Assembly (NCBI RefSeq): GCF_020524165.1
Contig: NZ_JAIVKU010000004.1
Span: forward strand, 186,001-250,000
Length of the DNA: 64,000 nt
Source of the DNA: Guptibacillus hwajinpoensis
GTDB lineage: Bacteria; Bacillota; Bacilli; Bacillales; Guptibacillaceae
Direction of reading: 5' to 3'
Positions 16,422-25,752 of this stretch are shown here, piece by piece. The position numbers and the translations under genes were made by a program. The notes under the pieces are model-generated. The model did no database searches. It was not told the DNA's origin and worked only from the letters and a program-made list of their open reading frames with translations. How positions within the stretch are numbered: position 1 is the stretch's first letter; each line of letters opens with the position of its first letter.

Positions 16422-17875
16422 GTAAGGACCAGGCATTAATATTTGAACTAAGTGAACCGGAGCGGATTTCATACAGTCTTCCTGAACTTGATGTTCCTGA
16501 CATTGATTTAGATGAATGGTTACCTGAGGAATTCAATCGCAAAACTGAACCGGAGCTACCAGAAGTATCGGAGTTGCAGCTAATGCGTCATTATACCGCT
16601 TTATCGAAACGTAATCACGGGGTGGATTCTGGGTTTTACCCGCTTGGTTCATGTACGATGAAGTATAATCCGAAAATTAACGAAGATGTGGCAAGATATC
16701 CTGGTTTTGCATTTGTCCATCCGCTTCAAGAAGAGGAGACCGTTCAGGGTGCGCTAGAGATGATGTACAATCTTCAAGAAAACCTTGTCGCTGTTACAGG
16801 TATGGATGAAGTAACTCTCCAACCAGCAGCGGGTGCTCATGGCGAGTGGACCGGTTTAATGATGATTCGCGCTTATCATGAAGCGAATGGAGATTTTAAT
16901 CGGACAAAAGTGATTGTTCCAGACTCTGCCCATGGGACGAACCCTGCATCTGCTACCGTAGCAGGATTTGAGGCAGTTACCGTTAAATCAAATGAAAAAG
17001 GTTTAGTTGATCTTGAAGATTTAAAGCGTGTTGTCAATCATGACACGGCAGCTCTTATGCTTACAAACCCGAATACACTTGGTCTATTTGAAGAGCAAAT
17101 TACTGAGATGGCGACAATTATTCACGACGCTGGTGGAAAACTCTACTATGATGGTGCGAATATGAATGCTATTATGGGTGCAGCTAGACCAGGAGATATG
17201 GGCTTTGATGTGGTTCACTTAAATCTGCACAAAACCTTTACTGGACCACACGGTGGAGGGGGACCCGGTTCAGGACCTGTGGGAGTTAAATCAGATCTCA
17301 TCCCATACCTTCCGAAACCAGTTCTTGTCAAAGAAAATGATAATTATCGTTTTGATTATGATCGTCCTCAATCGATTGGACGAGTGAAACCTTATTATGG
17401 AAACTTCGGAATAAACGTTCGTGCTTATACGTATATTCGTACAATGGGACCAGAAGGGCTAAAGCAAGTATCCGAAAACGCGGTTTTGAATGCAAATTAT
17501 ATGATGAGACGTCTTCAAGATGCTTTTGTTCTGCCGTATGAACAGCACTGCAAGCACGAATTCGTTATTTCTGGTAAGAAACAAAAGAAACTTGGTGTTC
17601 GAACGTTAGATATGGCCAAGCGTTTGCTTGATTTTGGGTATCACCCACCTACGATTTATTTCCCTATTAATGTCGAGGAGTGTATGATGATTGAACCGAC
17701 AGAAACGGAGTCAAAGGAAACGCTTGATGAATTCTGTGATGTTCTACTTCAAATTGCTAAAGAAGCAGAAGATAACCCTGAAATTGTTCAGGAAGCTCCT
17801 CATACCACTGTCATTGGTCGATTGGATGAAACGACCGCTGCTAGAAAACCAATATTACGATACCAAAAGGCGTAA
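16418..17875 (+). CDS. gcvPB: Glycine dehydrogenase (decarboxylating) subunit 2
   Basis: A 485-residue beta half of the P-protein. The PLP lysine is in [16 protein letters not shown]. Other conserved stretches are [15 protein letters not shown] and [11 protein letters not shown]. Starts with an ATGA overlap on gcvPA, so the two subunits are made in a coupled way. The split arrangement is usual in Bacillus. A bidirectional terminator follows. Confidence 0.96.
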   Translation: MSKDQALIFELSEPERISYSLPELDVPDIDLDEWLPEEFNRKTEPELPEVSELQLMRHYTALSKRNHGVDSGFYPLGSCTMKYNPKINEDVARYPGFAFVHPLQEEETVQGALEMMYNLQENLVAVTGMDEVTLQPAAGAHGEWTGLMMIRAYHEANGDFNRTKVIVPDSAHGTNPASATVAGFEAVTVKSNEKGLVDLEDLKRVVNHDTAALMLTNPNTLGLFEEQITEMATIIHDAGGKLYYDGANMNAIMGAARPGDMGFDVVHLNLHKTFTGPHGGGGPGSGPVGVKSDLIPYLPKPVLVKENDNYRFDYDRPQSIGRVKPYYGNFGINVRAYTYIRTMGPEGLKQVSENAVLNANYMMRRLQDAFVLPYEQHCKHEFVISGKKQKKLGVRTLDMAKRLLDFGYHPPTIYFPINVEECMMIEPTETESKETLDEFCDVLLQIAKEAEDNPEIVQEAPHTTVIGRLDETTAARKPILRYQKA

Positions 17876-17916
17876 CCTACCTCTCGTATCAGCATAATTA
17901 AATACTTTTCGAAAAT

Positions 17917-17946
17917 AAAAAAGCAGCTGCCATGCAGCTGCTTTTT
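17917..17946. terminator. Bidirectional terminator, gcvPB/yqhL
   Basis: AAAAAAGCAGCTG, loop CCATG, CAGCTGCTTTTT. It ends gcv on the plus strand; on the minus strand it begins at the yqhL stop. Confidence 0.88.
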
Positions 17947-18316
17947 ACTTCTTCTTTACTTTTCCGCCCCATTTTTTGAAGCCGCCTTTTAACTGATAAA
18001 GGTCCTTGATCCCGTGTTTTCTAAGGATGCTTGCAGCGCGAGCTACAATAATTCCGTTGTAATCATACATATAGACTGGCTGGTCTTTGCGAATTTCTTT
18101 AATACGCATTTTAAGTTGACTAACAGGAATATTTCTTGCGCCGAGAATATGGCCGTTATCAAATTCGTTTGGTTCACGAACATCAATCAGTTGGGCTTTA
18201 CGATAGCCTGCTCGGAATTCTTCCTCCGTTAACGTTTTCAAATTCCTTTTTTGTATGTAGCGAGTAATGACAACATACACAATGATCGCGACGAGTAATG
18301 CGATAATCCATTCCAT
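17945..18316 (-). CDS. yqhL: Membrane-anchored rhodanese-like protein YqhL, catalytic Cys absent
   Basis: A 123-residue protein with an N-terminal membrane helix (IIALLVAIIVYVVITRY) and one rhodanese domain: AQLIDVREPNEFDNGHI followed by GARNIPVSQL. The active-site loop, which in rhodaneses is Cys followed by four residues and Arg, reads YMYDYNGIIVARAA, so Asp stands where the catalytic Cys is expected and sulfurtransferase activity is unlikely by the usual mechanism. The C-terminal LKGGFKKWGGKVKKK is conserved. Gene order matches B. subtilis yqhL-lipM. Confidence 0.85.
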   Translation of the reverse strand: MEWIIALLVAIIVYVVITRYIQKRNLKTLTEEEFRAGYRKAQLIDVREPNEFDNGHILGARNIPVSQLKMRIKEIRKDQPVYMYDYNGIIVARAASILRKHGIKDLYQLKGGFKKWGGKVKKK

Positions 18317-18591
18317 ATACTTTGTTACACCCTTTCAAGTAAAATCGACAACCTTAAGTTTACACGTCTTTGCTCCTTTCCGCAAAAGAAAAAAAGAATT
18401 TTTGTGTAAATAATCAATGCCGAGTGGGGACTCTCCACTTTTTCTAATACATTAGTTGAAAGGGAGAGAAAAGTCTTTACTAGAGCAATCTTACTTGGCA
18501 AATAGTTGAGAGTGTTCATTGGTCATCCATTTTCACCTCTGCTAGAATAGGAGAGGTGTTAGAAATTAACTGTGATAAAGGAGTACCGATA

Positions 18592-19422
18592 ATGAAGCAA
18601 TGGGCATTTATTGATTCAGGAGAACGTTCTCCAGCTTATAACATGGCCTTAGATGAAGCGTTATTGAAATGGCACAGTGAAGGTGCCATACCACCAGTTA
18701 TTCGATTTTACGGTTGGGATCCCCCAACTCTATCAATCGGGTACTTTCAGCGTATTGAACGAGACATCGACATGGAAGCCGTGGATAAACATGGATTAGG
18801 CTTTGTGAGACGGCCTACAGGAGGGAGAGCTGTCCTTCATGATAAAGAAGTTACATATAGCGTTATTGTCTCTGAAGATTATCCTGACATGCCATCAACA
18901 GTAAGAGAAGCGTATCGAGTTATTTCGGAAGGCTTATTGATTGGTTTTCAACAACTCGGATTAAATGCTTACTTCTCTGTTCCTGAAACTGAGGAAGAGA
19001 AAGAGGAGCTCCGGGCGCCGAGGTCTGGTGTGTGCTTTGATTCTCCCTCTTACTATGAACTTGTTGTAGAAGGAAGAAAAGTGGCCGGAAGCGCTCAAAC
19101 ACGTCAGAAAGGCGTTATTCTTCAACATGGTTCGATCTTGCTAGATATAGATGAAGATAAGTTATTTGATTGCTTTAAATTTAAAAATGACCGTATTCGT
19201 GAACGGATGCAAAGAGGATTCAGAAACAAAGCAGTTGCCATCAACGCTCTTCGTGATACTCCTGTATCCATTTCGGAAGCGATAAAAGCTTTTTATGATG
19301 GATTTCAAAAAGGTCTTGGAATTGAGCTAGTCCCGTATGAATTATCATCAGAGCAAGAAGCTTATGTAAACCAATTGGCGTTGGAAAAGTATGCAAATAA
19401 GGAGTGGAATTTTAGTAAATGA
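18592..19422 (+). CDS. lipM: Octanoyltransferase LipM
   Basis: A 276-residue BPL/LplA-fold protein. It moves octanoyl from acyl carrier protein to GcvH in the Bacillus lipoate assembly route; the product also serves the keto acid dehydrogenase E2 encoded later in the window. Landmarks: [18 protein letters not shown], the catalytic Cys in [12 protein letters not shown] and the Lys in [25 protein letters not shown] precedes the ATG at 18592; the longer frame from 18556 lacks a ribosome binding site. Own terminator at 19422. Confidence 0.93.
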   Translation: MKQWAFIDSGERSPAYNMALDEALLKWHSEGAIPPVIRFYGWDPPTLSIGYFQRIERDIDMEAVDKHGLGFVRRPTGGRAVLHDKEVTYSVIVSEDYPDMPSTVREAYRVISEGLLIGFQQLGLNAYFSVPETEEEKEELRAPRSGVCFDSPSYYELVVEGRKVAGSAQTRQKGVILQHGSILLDIDEDKLFDCFKFKNDRIRERMQRGFRNKAVAINALRDTPVSISEAIKAFYDGFQKGLGIELVPYELSSEQEAYVNQLALEKYANKEWNFSK

Positions 19423-19445
19423 GCACCTTCTCTGGGTGCTTTTTC
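19422..19445 (+). terminator. lipM terminator
   Basis: AGCACC, loop TTCTCT, GGGTGCT, TTTTT directly after the stop codon. Confidence 0.8.
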
Positions 19446-19672
19446 CTATTGACGAGAGAGGAACAAATGTTCTAAAGTTATCTTTGTTGTAAGAATGAGT
19501 CACTTTTTTCTTTAAACATAAAGTTTCATTGAAAGACAGAATGTGGATAAATGCGCAATAGACAAAATTCGTCTTTTTTCTCTGTTCTCGTAATGCAATC
19601 TTGATATATCGGGTAAAATCTTTAAATTTCACTCGATTTGAAAGTTGACAAATCGATAAGGTATCCGTTGTT
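19446..19672 (+). promoter_or_regulatory. Gene-free stretch with a LexA-like site
   Basis: No coding sequence is supported. TTGACG (19449-19454), an 18-base spacer and TAAAGT (19473-19478) form a possible promoter. GAACAAATGTTC (19461-19472) lies in the spacer and matches the GAAC-N4-GTTC core of the Bacillus LexA (DinR) box. It sits some 360 bases ahead of nrdJ. Confidence 0.35.
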
Positions 19673-19721
19673 TTACTATATGTAGTATTGGGTAAAGAAT
19701 TCTGAACACTATATATGGTTA
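19673..19721 (+). promoter_or_regulatory. Pair of NrdR-box-like operators
   Basis: Two 16-base sites, TTACTATATGTAGTAT at 19673-19688 and ACACTATATATGGTTA at 19706-19721, are 33 bases apart (about three helical turns). Both carry the CTATAT core of the NrdR box, the site of the repressor of ribonucleotide reductase genes. Confidence 0.65.
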
Positions 19722-19728
19722 AAAATGA

Positions 19729-19757
19729 TTGTCTGCGTCATGGACATGTGCTACTAT
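19729..19757 (+). promoter_or_regulatory. SigA promoter of nrdJ
   Basis: TTGTCT (19729-19734), 17-base spacer, TACTAT (19752-19757), just downstream of the NrdR-like boxes. Confidence 0.6.
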
Positions 19758-19835
19758 TAATCAAGACGATTTATAACAGTTACATACATCTAGAGTTGCT
19801 CTTATATGTATAAATGTCGAAACGGAGGGGTTTAT

Positions 19836-22400
19836 ATGACAATACAAACCAATGAAAAAAGAAGGTCCATTAACATTGAACAGCTGAATAAAGATATTGA
19901 GATGTTTGCGCAAGTGCATCCAATTACAGAAGAAATGCACCTTAGTCACAAAGGTGTAAGTCGTCTTGTCATGCTAGATCGCTATGCCTTTAAAGACACA
20001 GAGAAAAAGACATTACAAAAAGGTGATTTTGTTGTTTTAACCATTAAGGAAGATCCGAAATTTCCAGCTAGAGGTCTCGGGTTTATTGAACAACTTGATC
20101 TAGCGTCAAAGAAGGCAACTGTTGCTGTTCATGAAGACTACGTAGGCGTACTAGATACAGAGGAAGAGAGAGAATCTGGATTGATTGTGCGCTCATTGGA
20201 CGTTATTGAAAAGCCTCTAGAAGTTTATTATGAGCAAATTGCACGAAGGAACGCTCGCGGTTTAGCAGATGTGGAGAAGACGGATGGGGAGAAAACATAT
20301 TGGGAAGATCGTTTTTATAATGAACTATCTTCAATGAACTTTGTTCCGGCAGGCCGAGTACTATATGGTGCAGGTGCTGACACAGAAGTAACGTATTTTA
20401 ACTGCTATGTGATGCCTTTCCCACAGGATTCAAGAGAAGGCATTTCAGAACACCGCAAACAGGTTATGGAGATTATGAGTCGTGGAGGCGGGGTAGGAAC
20501 AAATGGATCAACGCTTCGTCCAAGGAACACTCTTGCAAGAGGCGTTAATGGAAAGTCCTCGGGATCCGTTTCATGGCTTGATGATATTGCGAAACTTACA
20601 CATCTTGTAGAACAAGGCGGATCACGCCGTGGGGCACAGATGATCATGCTTGCAGATTGGCATCCTGATATTATCGAATTCATCATTTCAAAAATGCAAA
20701 ACCCACGTATCCTTCGTTTTCTTGTGGAAAACACAAAAGACGAGCAAATTAAAAAGCTTGCAGAAGATAAACTGAAATTCACGCCTCTTTCTGATGCAGA
20801 AAGGTCGATGTACCAGAGCATTTTAAATTATCGGAGTATCCCTGGTACAGGTGGTTTTGAAGAAAAAGTAATGCAAGACGCACAGGAGAAATTAGCGACT
20901 GGTGGTACGTATTCTGTTCATAATCCAGATTTCTTAACTGGGGCAAATATTTCAGTTTGTCTAACGAAGGATTTCATGGATGCAGTGGAAAACGATGCTG
21001 AGTATGAGCTGCGCTTTCCTGATGTAGAAAACTATACGAAAGAACAAATGAGTTTCTACAATGAGAACTGGCATGAATCAGGTGATGTCCGTGATTGGAA
21101 AAAACAAGGATTCCCTGTAAGAACGTATCGTAAAGTTCAAGCAAAAGAGCTTTGGGATCTTATCAATATTTGTGCAACATACTCTGCAGAACCAGGAATT
21201 TTCTTTATTGATAATGCAAATGAAAAAACAAACGCGACATCTTATGGACAAAAAGTGGTAGCAACGAATCCTTGTGGAGAACAGCCGCTTGCGCCTTATT
21301 CAGTTTGTAACCTTGCTGCTGTAAATCTTGCTGAAATGGCAGATAAAGAAACGAAAACAGTTGATTTCGAAAAATTAAGAGAAACTGTTGAAGTAGGCGT
21401 AAGAATGCAAGATAACGTTATTGATGCAACGCCTTATTTCTTAAAAGAAAACGAAAAACAAGCTCTAGGTGAGCGTCGCGTCGGTCTCGGAGTAATGGGT
21501 CTTCATGATTTATTGATCTATTGTGAAACAGTTTACGGCTCTGAAGAGGGAAATAAGTTAACTGATCAAATATTTGAAACAATCGCTACAACGGCTTATC
21601 GTGCTTCAGTAGACCTTGCTAAGGAAAAAGGTAGTTTCCCGTTCCTTGAAGGCGAAACTCTAGAAGAAACAAATAGGTTACGTGAAGCTTTTGTTAACAC
21701 TGGGTATATGCAACAAATGCCGAATGACTTACGTGACAGCATCATGGATTATGGCATTCGAAACTCACACCTACTAACTGTAGCGCCAACAGGAAGTACA
21801 GGAACGATGGTAGGCGTTTCTACTGGTCTTGAGCCATACTTCTCATTCTCTTATTACCGTAGTGGTCGTCTTGGGAAATTCATTGAAGTGAAGGCGGATA
21901 TTCTTGCTGAATATTATGAGAAAAATCCAGAGGCAAATACAGAAAAGCTACCAGAATGGTTTGTTTCCGCGATGGAACTTGCTCCTGAAGATCATGCTGA
22001 TACACAATGTGTCATTCAGCGCTGGGTAGACAGCTCGATCTCTAAAACAGTCAACGCACCAAAAGGATATACGGTAAAGCAAGTTGAAGCTGTGTATGAG
22101 CGCCTATATAATGGAGGGGCTAAGGGTGGCACGGTTTATGTGGATGGTAGCCGTGATTCTCAAGTTCTAACGCTTAAAGCAGAGGAAAATTCATTCGAGC
22201 AGCTTGAATTTGAAGATGGTATGCAGGAAAAGAAACAAGTGGTTCTTGTCGATACGATTACTGATTTGCGCTCAACGGATGTGACAATTGGCTCTGAAGT
22301 AGGCAATACGTGTCCTGTCTGTCGAAAAGGGCAAGTAAAAGAAATCGGCGGCTGTAATACGTGTGATAATTGTAGTGCCCAATTAAAATGCGGGCTTTAA
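19836..22400 (+). CDS. nrdJ: Class II adenosylcobalamin-dependent ribonucleotide reductase
   Basis: An 854-residue vitamin B12-dependent ribonucleotide reductase, making deoxyribonucleotides without oxygen or a tyrosyl radical. The N-terminal substrate-site Cys is in YFNCYVMP at about residue 195. The finger loop is in NPCGEQPLAPYSVCNLAAVN. The phosphate-binding PTGSTGTMVGVSTGLEPYFS follows. The C-terminal tail has CPVC, CNTC and CDNC pairs plus a final Cys that can recycle the active site or bind zinc. GGAGGGGTTTAT precedes the ATG. B. subtilis has no such gene between lipM and mntR. Confidence 0.93.
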   Translation: MTIQTNEKRRSINIEQLNKDIEMFAQVHPITEEMHLSHKGVSRLVMLDRYAFKDTEKKTLQKGDFVVLTIKEDPKFPARGLGFIEQLDLASKKATVAVHEDYVGVLDTEEERESGLIVRSLDVIEKPLEVYYEQIARRNARGLADVEKTDGEKTYWEDRFYNELSSMNFVPAGRVLYGAGADTEVTYFNCYVMPFPQDSREGISEHRKQVMEIMSRGGGVGTNGSTLRPRNTLARGVNGKSSGSVSWLDDIAKLTHLVEQGGSRRGAQMIMLADWHPDIIEFIISKMQNPRILRFLVENTKDEQIKKLAEDKLKFTPLSDAERSMYQSILNYRSIPGTGGFEEKVMQDAQEKLATGGTYSVHNPDFLTGANISVCLTKDFMDAVENDAEYELRFPDVENYTKEQMSFYNENWHESGDVRDWKKQGFPVRTYRKVQAKELWDLINICATYSAEPGIFFIDNANEKTNATSYGQKVVATNPCGEQPLAPYSVCNLAAVNLAEMADKETKTVDFEKLRETVEVGVRMQDNVIDATPYFLKENEKQALGERRVGLGVMGLHDLLIYCETVYGSEEGNKLTDQIFETIATTAYRASVDLAKEKGSFPFLEGETLEETNRLREAFVNTGYMQQMPNDLRDSIMDYGIRNSHLLTVAPTGSTGTMVGVSTGLEPYFSFSYYRSGRLGKFIEVKADILAEYYEKNPEANTEKLPEWFVSAMELAPEDHADTQCVIQRWVDSSISKTVNAPKGYTVKQVEAVYERLYNGGAKGGTVYVDGSRDSQVLTLKAEENSFEQLEFEDGMQEKKQVVLVDTITDLRSTDVTIGSEVGNTCPVCRKGQVKEIGGCNTCDNCSAQLKCGL

Positions 22401-22410
22401 GATCGAAGAG

Positions 22411-22448
22411 TGAAGGATAAACGTTTTCCGTTTGTCCTTCATCTTTTT
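22411..22448 (+). terminator. nrdJ terminator
   Basis: A 12-bp stem, GAAGGATAAACG with CGTTTGTCCTTC, a 5-base loop and a TCTTTTT tail right after nrdJ. Confidence 0.85.
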
Positions 22449-22511
22449 GTTAGACCCTATTATGTCATTTACCAAGACGATGCTCTTAATAAAAGCAAAC
22501 GGAACCTTTCC

Positions 22512-22540
22512 TTGTATCCGCCCATACTATGGTGTATGCT
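22512..22540 (+). promoter_or_regulatory. SigA promoter of mntR
   Basis: TTGTAT (22512-22517), 17-base spacer, TATGCT (22535-22540), 43 bases before the mntR ATG. Confidence 0.55.
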
Positions 22541-22583
22541 TTTATTAACTGGCTTAAATGGAATAAAAGATGGAGGGAATCCA

Positions 22584-23030
22584 ATGGCCACTACTCCAAG
22601 TATGGAAGATTATATTGAACGTATTTATGCACTAATAGACGGAAAAGGGTATGCTCGCGTATCAGACATTGCGGAAGCACTAGAGGTACATCCCTCCTCG
22701 GTAACGAAAATGATTCAAAAATTAGATAAAGGTAAATATGTCGTTTACGAAAAGTATCGCGGCTTCATGCTTACTCCCAAAGGGAAAAAGCTAGGAAAGC
22801 GACTCGTTGATCGCCATGCTTTGCTTGAACAGTTTCTAGGTGTTATCGGGGTTAATGAAGAGAACATATACGAAGATGTTGAAGGGATTGAACATCATTT
22901 AAGCTGGGACGCTATTGATCGAATTGGAGATCTCGTTCAATATTTTGAAGAAACGAATGTACGAGTGGATGAACTTAGAGAAGTTCAGCGAAAAAATGAA
23001 GACGCTCACGAGGAACAATCCGAGGTGTAA
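22584..23030 (+). CDS. mntR: Manganese-responsive repressor MntR
   Basis: A 148-residue DtxR/MntR-family regulator that represses manganese uptake genes when Mn is bound. The N-terminal winged helix ([21 protein letters not shown]) is followed by the dimerisation and metal region. The MEDYIE start supplies Asp9 and Glu12, and HALLEQFL and [11 protein letters not shown] carry the remaining ligands, so it is a typical MntR. GGAGGGAATCCA precedes the ATG at 22584; the longer frame begins inside the nrdJ terminator and is not credible. Confidence 0.94.
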   Translation: MATTPSMEDYIERIYALIDGKGYARVSDIAEALEVHPSSVTKMIQKLDKGKYVVYEKYRGFMLTPKGKKLGKRLVDRHALLEQFLGVIGVNEENIYEDVEGIEHHLSWDAIDRIGDLVQYFEETNVRVDELREVQRKNEDAHEEQSEV

Positions 23031-23048
23031 TCGGATTGTTCCTTTTTT
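23012..23048 (+). terminator. mntR terminator
   Basis: GGAACAATCCGA, a 7-base loop containing the mntR stop, TCGGATTGTTCC, T run. The 5' arm is coding. Confidence 0.92.
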
Positions 23049-23152
23049 AGTGCTATATTCCGGCTTTGTCTATATGAATCAATTTCCTCTTTTTTGTACT
23101 AAATCTTACCGTATAAGATTAGGCTTTAATAAGGTCGGAAGGAGGTAAGATC

Positions 23153-24067
23153 TTGCATATTGACGGAGTGTTTTCAGGTGGGGGCGTTAAAGGAATTGCA
23201 CTTGTTGGAGCCCTTCAAGCTGTAGAGAAGAAAGGTCTTGCATTTAAAAGAACAGCCGGAACGAGTGCGGGCGCTCTCATTGCAGCATTGATTATGGCGG
23301 GATATAACGGTAATGAATTAGAAAGTACGTTACTTGATACAGATTTAACGACATTGTTAGAGAAAAACTCTGGTTTTACCTTTCCGCTACTTCGCTGGCT
23401 GATGTTATATTGGAATCTGGGTCTTTATTCAGGCAAAGACTTAGAAGCCTGGGTTGAGGAGTTATTAAAAAGAAAGGGAATTCTAACATTTGGTGATTTA
23501 CCTGAAGGTTCACTTAAAATCATTGTTTCTGATATTACGAAAGGAAGACTTGTCGTAATACCGGATGACCTTGCTCAATATGGATTCGTACCAGAACAGT
23601 TTTCTATAGCTAAGGCAGTGCGAATGAGCGCGAGCTTACCTTTTTTCTTCAAGCCTCAGCCTCTCTATACTATCAATGGGAAAAAACATTATATGGTAGA
23701 TGGTGGAATATTAAGTAATTTTCCTTTGTGGGTTTTTCAGCCACCCGACAATAAAAAACCACTTAGACCGGTTTTGGGTTTTCAATTGAGTGCTAATTTT
23801 AATCAAATGAATGAAAATCACATTTCAAATGCTGTTGATATGTATCAGGCTCTCTTCGAAACAATGAAACGAGCTCATGATGCGCGTTATATTGAAGAGC
23901 AAAAAGCTCAAAATATTGTATTTATCCCAATTAATCAGGATCTAACGACTGCTTTTAAATTAGAAAGACAAGGACAGAAAAAATTAATCATGTTAGGTAA
24001 GGAGCGTACTTCTCAGTTTCTCAATACGTGGAGGAAAATGCCAGAAATAAAAAGAAAGGGTGGTTGA
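23153..24067 (+). CDS. yqhO: Patatin-like phospholipase YqhO
   Basis: A 304-residue patatin-family lipid acyl hydrolase. The oxyanion loop is FSGGGVKGIA, the nucleophile motif is GTSAGA (GxSxG, Ser about 41) and the catalytic Asp is in VDGGILSNFP, forming the Ser-Asp dyad. No signal peptide. TTG start preceded by GGAAGGAGG. Same place as B. subtilis yqhO after mntR. The stop is inside the terminator hairpin. Confidence 0.9.
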   Translation: MHIDGVFSGGGVKGIALVGALQAVEKKGLAFKRTAGTSAGALIAALIMAGYNGNELESTLLDTDLTTLLEKNSGFTFPLLRWLMLYWNLGLYSGKDLEAWVEELLKRKGILTFGDLPEGSLKIIVSDITKGRLVVIPDDLAQYGFVPEQFSIAKAVRMSASLPFFFKPQPLYTINGKKHYMVDGGILSNFPLWVFQPPDNKKPLRPVLGFQLSANFNQMNENHISNAVDMYQALFETMKRAHDARYIEEQKAQNIVFIPINQDLTTAFKLERQGQKKLIMLGKERTSQFLNTWRKMPEIKRKGG

Positions 24068-24088
24068 TCGTCAACCACCCTTTCTTTT
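24050..24088. terminator. Bidirectional terminator, yqhO/yqhP
   Basis: A 17-bp stem beginning AAAGAAAGGGTGGTTGA with loop TCG and its perfect complement, T run on the plus strand, A/T tract on the other. It overlaps the last codons of yqhO and can also stop yqhP transcription. Confidence 0.92.
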
Positions 24089-24172
24089 ATTTCGTAATCA
24101 TACTCTTACATTTAAATCTAAGCCTCTGCTAAAAAATCAAAATTCCCCGTGATTTTAGCACGGCAACAATTT

Positions 24173-24562
24173 TTAGAATAGAGCTCTATTTTTCTTCTTC
24201 CCTTTACGACCTTCAATGACCGTGAAAGGATTTTGTTTCTTATCTTCTTGTAATAAACGCTTTCTAGGCGTAAGTCGTTTGGAAGGAATGACCCTCAGGT
24301 GGGAGGCATTTCTTCTAGGTGCAGCTTTTTTCTTTTTCAATTTTGAAGATTGTTTTGCAGCTCTTTGATAGGCAGTTGATTGTTGCCCCATTTTTTTTGC
24401 CATCAGTTTTTTGGCAATAAAGATGATCACGACGGCAATGGCAGCAGTGATAAGGAGCTGCTTGAATAGTCCGCTTGGGTCTGTGAATATTTTCCATAAG
24501 AAACCAATAGCTGCGAGACCAATAACTAAATAAATCAGAGGTTGAACAACACGGCGCGACAA
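24173..24562 (-). CDS. yqhP: YqhP-like membrane protein
   Basis: A 129-residue protein with two membrane helices (PLIYLVIGLAAIGFLW and LLITAAIAVVIIFIAKKL) and a very basic C-terminal half with KLKKKKAAPRR and RKGKKKNR. Function unknown; assigned to yqhP by position beside yqhQ. The start is TTG at 24562 with AGGAGGTGAATCA upstream; a longer frame to 24667 lies inside yqhQ. Confidence 0.78.
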   Translation of the reverse strand: MSRRVVQPLIYLVIGLAAIGFLWKIFTDPSGLFKQLLITAAIAVVIIFIAKKLMAKKMGQQSTAYQRAAKQSSKLKKKKAAPRRNASHLRVIPSKRLTPRKRLLQEDKKQNPFTVIEGRKGKKKNRALF

Positions 24563-24584
24563 ATGATTCACCTCCTGTTCATCT

Positions 24585-25532
24585 TTACACAACTTTAGTG
24601 CTTGAATCATCTTCCTCTCGTACTTTATCTCGAGAAAGTAGTTCGTTAAATGAGTGGATCGCCACATCTACTTGCTTATCGTCCGGATTTTTAGTCGTTA
24701 AGAGCTGAACCCACAATCCGGGATAACCAAGAGCTTTCAGAACTGGAATGTCTCTCACTTTATTTGTTAGCTGAAGAACTTCAAAAGAGACACCAAGGAC
24801 AACCGGTATTAATGCTACACGATATAGTAACCTTACCCATAATGGGTCAGTGGGAACTAATAGATAAATAAATACGCCAATTACTACTGTGAAAAGAATA
24901 AAGCTACTTCCGCATCGGTAATGGAGTCGTGATTGTTTCTGAACATTATCAATTGTAATCGGTAACCCTGCTTCATAAGCATTGATTACTTTATGTTCAG
25001 CTCCATGGTACTGAAAAACTCTTTTTACAATGGGGGTAAGCGATATAAAGTAAATGTAGCCAAGCAGTAGAATTAGCTTAATAAAACCTTCAATTAAATT
25101 CTGAACTACGTGTCCAGGAAAAATAAACTCAAGTGAAGCAGCAGCAAGCGCAGGTAACAATGTAAAGATAGTTTTCACAAAAGCGAATGAAATAACGCCT
25201 ATGGCAGCTGCACCTAATAAGAGAGTTAGTTTCGAAGGTTCTTCTTTACCAAGAACCTCCTCATCTTCAGAAGGATCGACATCATAACGCTCGCTAGAGA
25301 AGTTCAAATGCTTTGTTCCGTTTCCACTCGCATCAATTATCGCAACGACTCCGCGAATGAAAGGAATTTTTTTTAGCTTTGTTCGAATCGGTTTCGGCTG
25401 CTTAGGGACCTCTAGATAATCAATAGAGCCATCCTTTCGCCGAATAGCGGTTACAGATGTATGTTTCCCTTGAAACATGACACCTTCCACAACCGCCTGC
25501 CCGCCATATGCAGGCTTATTTGTATCAGACAA
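24585..25532 (-). CDS. yqhQ: DUF1385 membrane protein YqhQ
   Basis: A 315-residue polytopic protein of the DUF1385 family. Conserved landmarks: YGGQAVVEGVMFQGK near the start, QYHGAEHKVINAYE at about 185 and SRLHYRCGSSFILF at about 215. Several membrane segments. Function unknown although the family is widespread. TTG start with a modest GGTGAG site. It is upstream of yqhP on the minus strand and divergent from yqhR. Confidence 0.87.
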   Translation of the reverse strand: MSDTNKPAYGGQAVVEGVMFQGKHTSVTAIRRKDGSIDYLEVPKQPKPIRTKLKKIPFIRGVVAIIDASGNGTKHLNFSSERYDVDPSEDEEVLGKEEPSKLTLLLGAAAIGVISFAFVKTIFTLLPALAAASLEFIFPGHVVQNLIEGFIKLILLLGYIYFISLTPIVKRVFQYHGAEHKVINAYEAGLPITIDNVQKQSRLHYRCGSSFILFTVVIGVFIYLLVPTDPLWVRLLYRVALIPVVLGVSFEVLQLTNKVRDIPVLKALGYPGLWVQLLTTKNPDDKQVDVAIHSFNELLSRDKVREEDDSSTKVV

Positions 25533-25752
25533 TATCTCTCACCAACCTATAATATGAAGTAGAATGTTTTGAATCGATTATACTCTAACAAATGTACTTT
25601 ATACCATTCTACAAGAAATAGGCAAAAACCTCTAGACAAGAGATGCTAATATTCATTTTCCCCAACGATAGCGATTTTAATCTTTTCAATACACAAATTT
25701 CTAATAAATAATTTTATCTTCATCAGGAAAAGCTAGGTGCGAGGTGAATGGA

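Noticed and set aside
18325..18519. Minus-strand 64-residue frame upstream of yqhL
   Set aside because: Lies in the yqhL-lipM control region, no ribosome binding site, no recognisable sequence.
19348..19632. Minus-strand 94-residue frame between lipM and nrdJ
   Set aside because: Overlaps the lipM end and its terminator, no ribosome binding site, A/T-driven composition.
20405..20821. Minus-strand 138-residue frame inside nrdJ
   Set aside because: Entirely covered by the strongly supported class II reductase; Ser/Arg-rich shadow.
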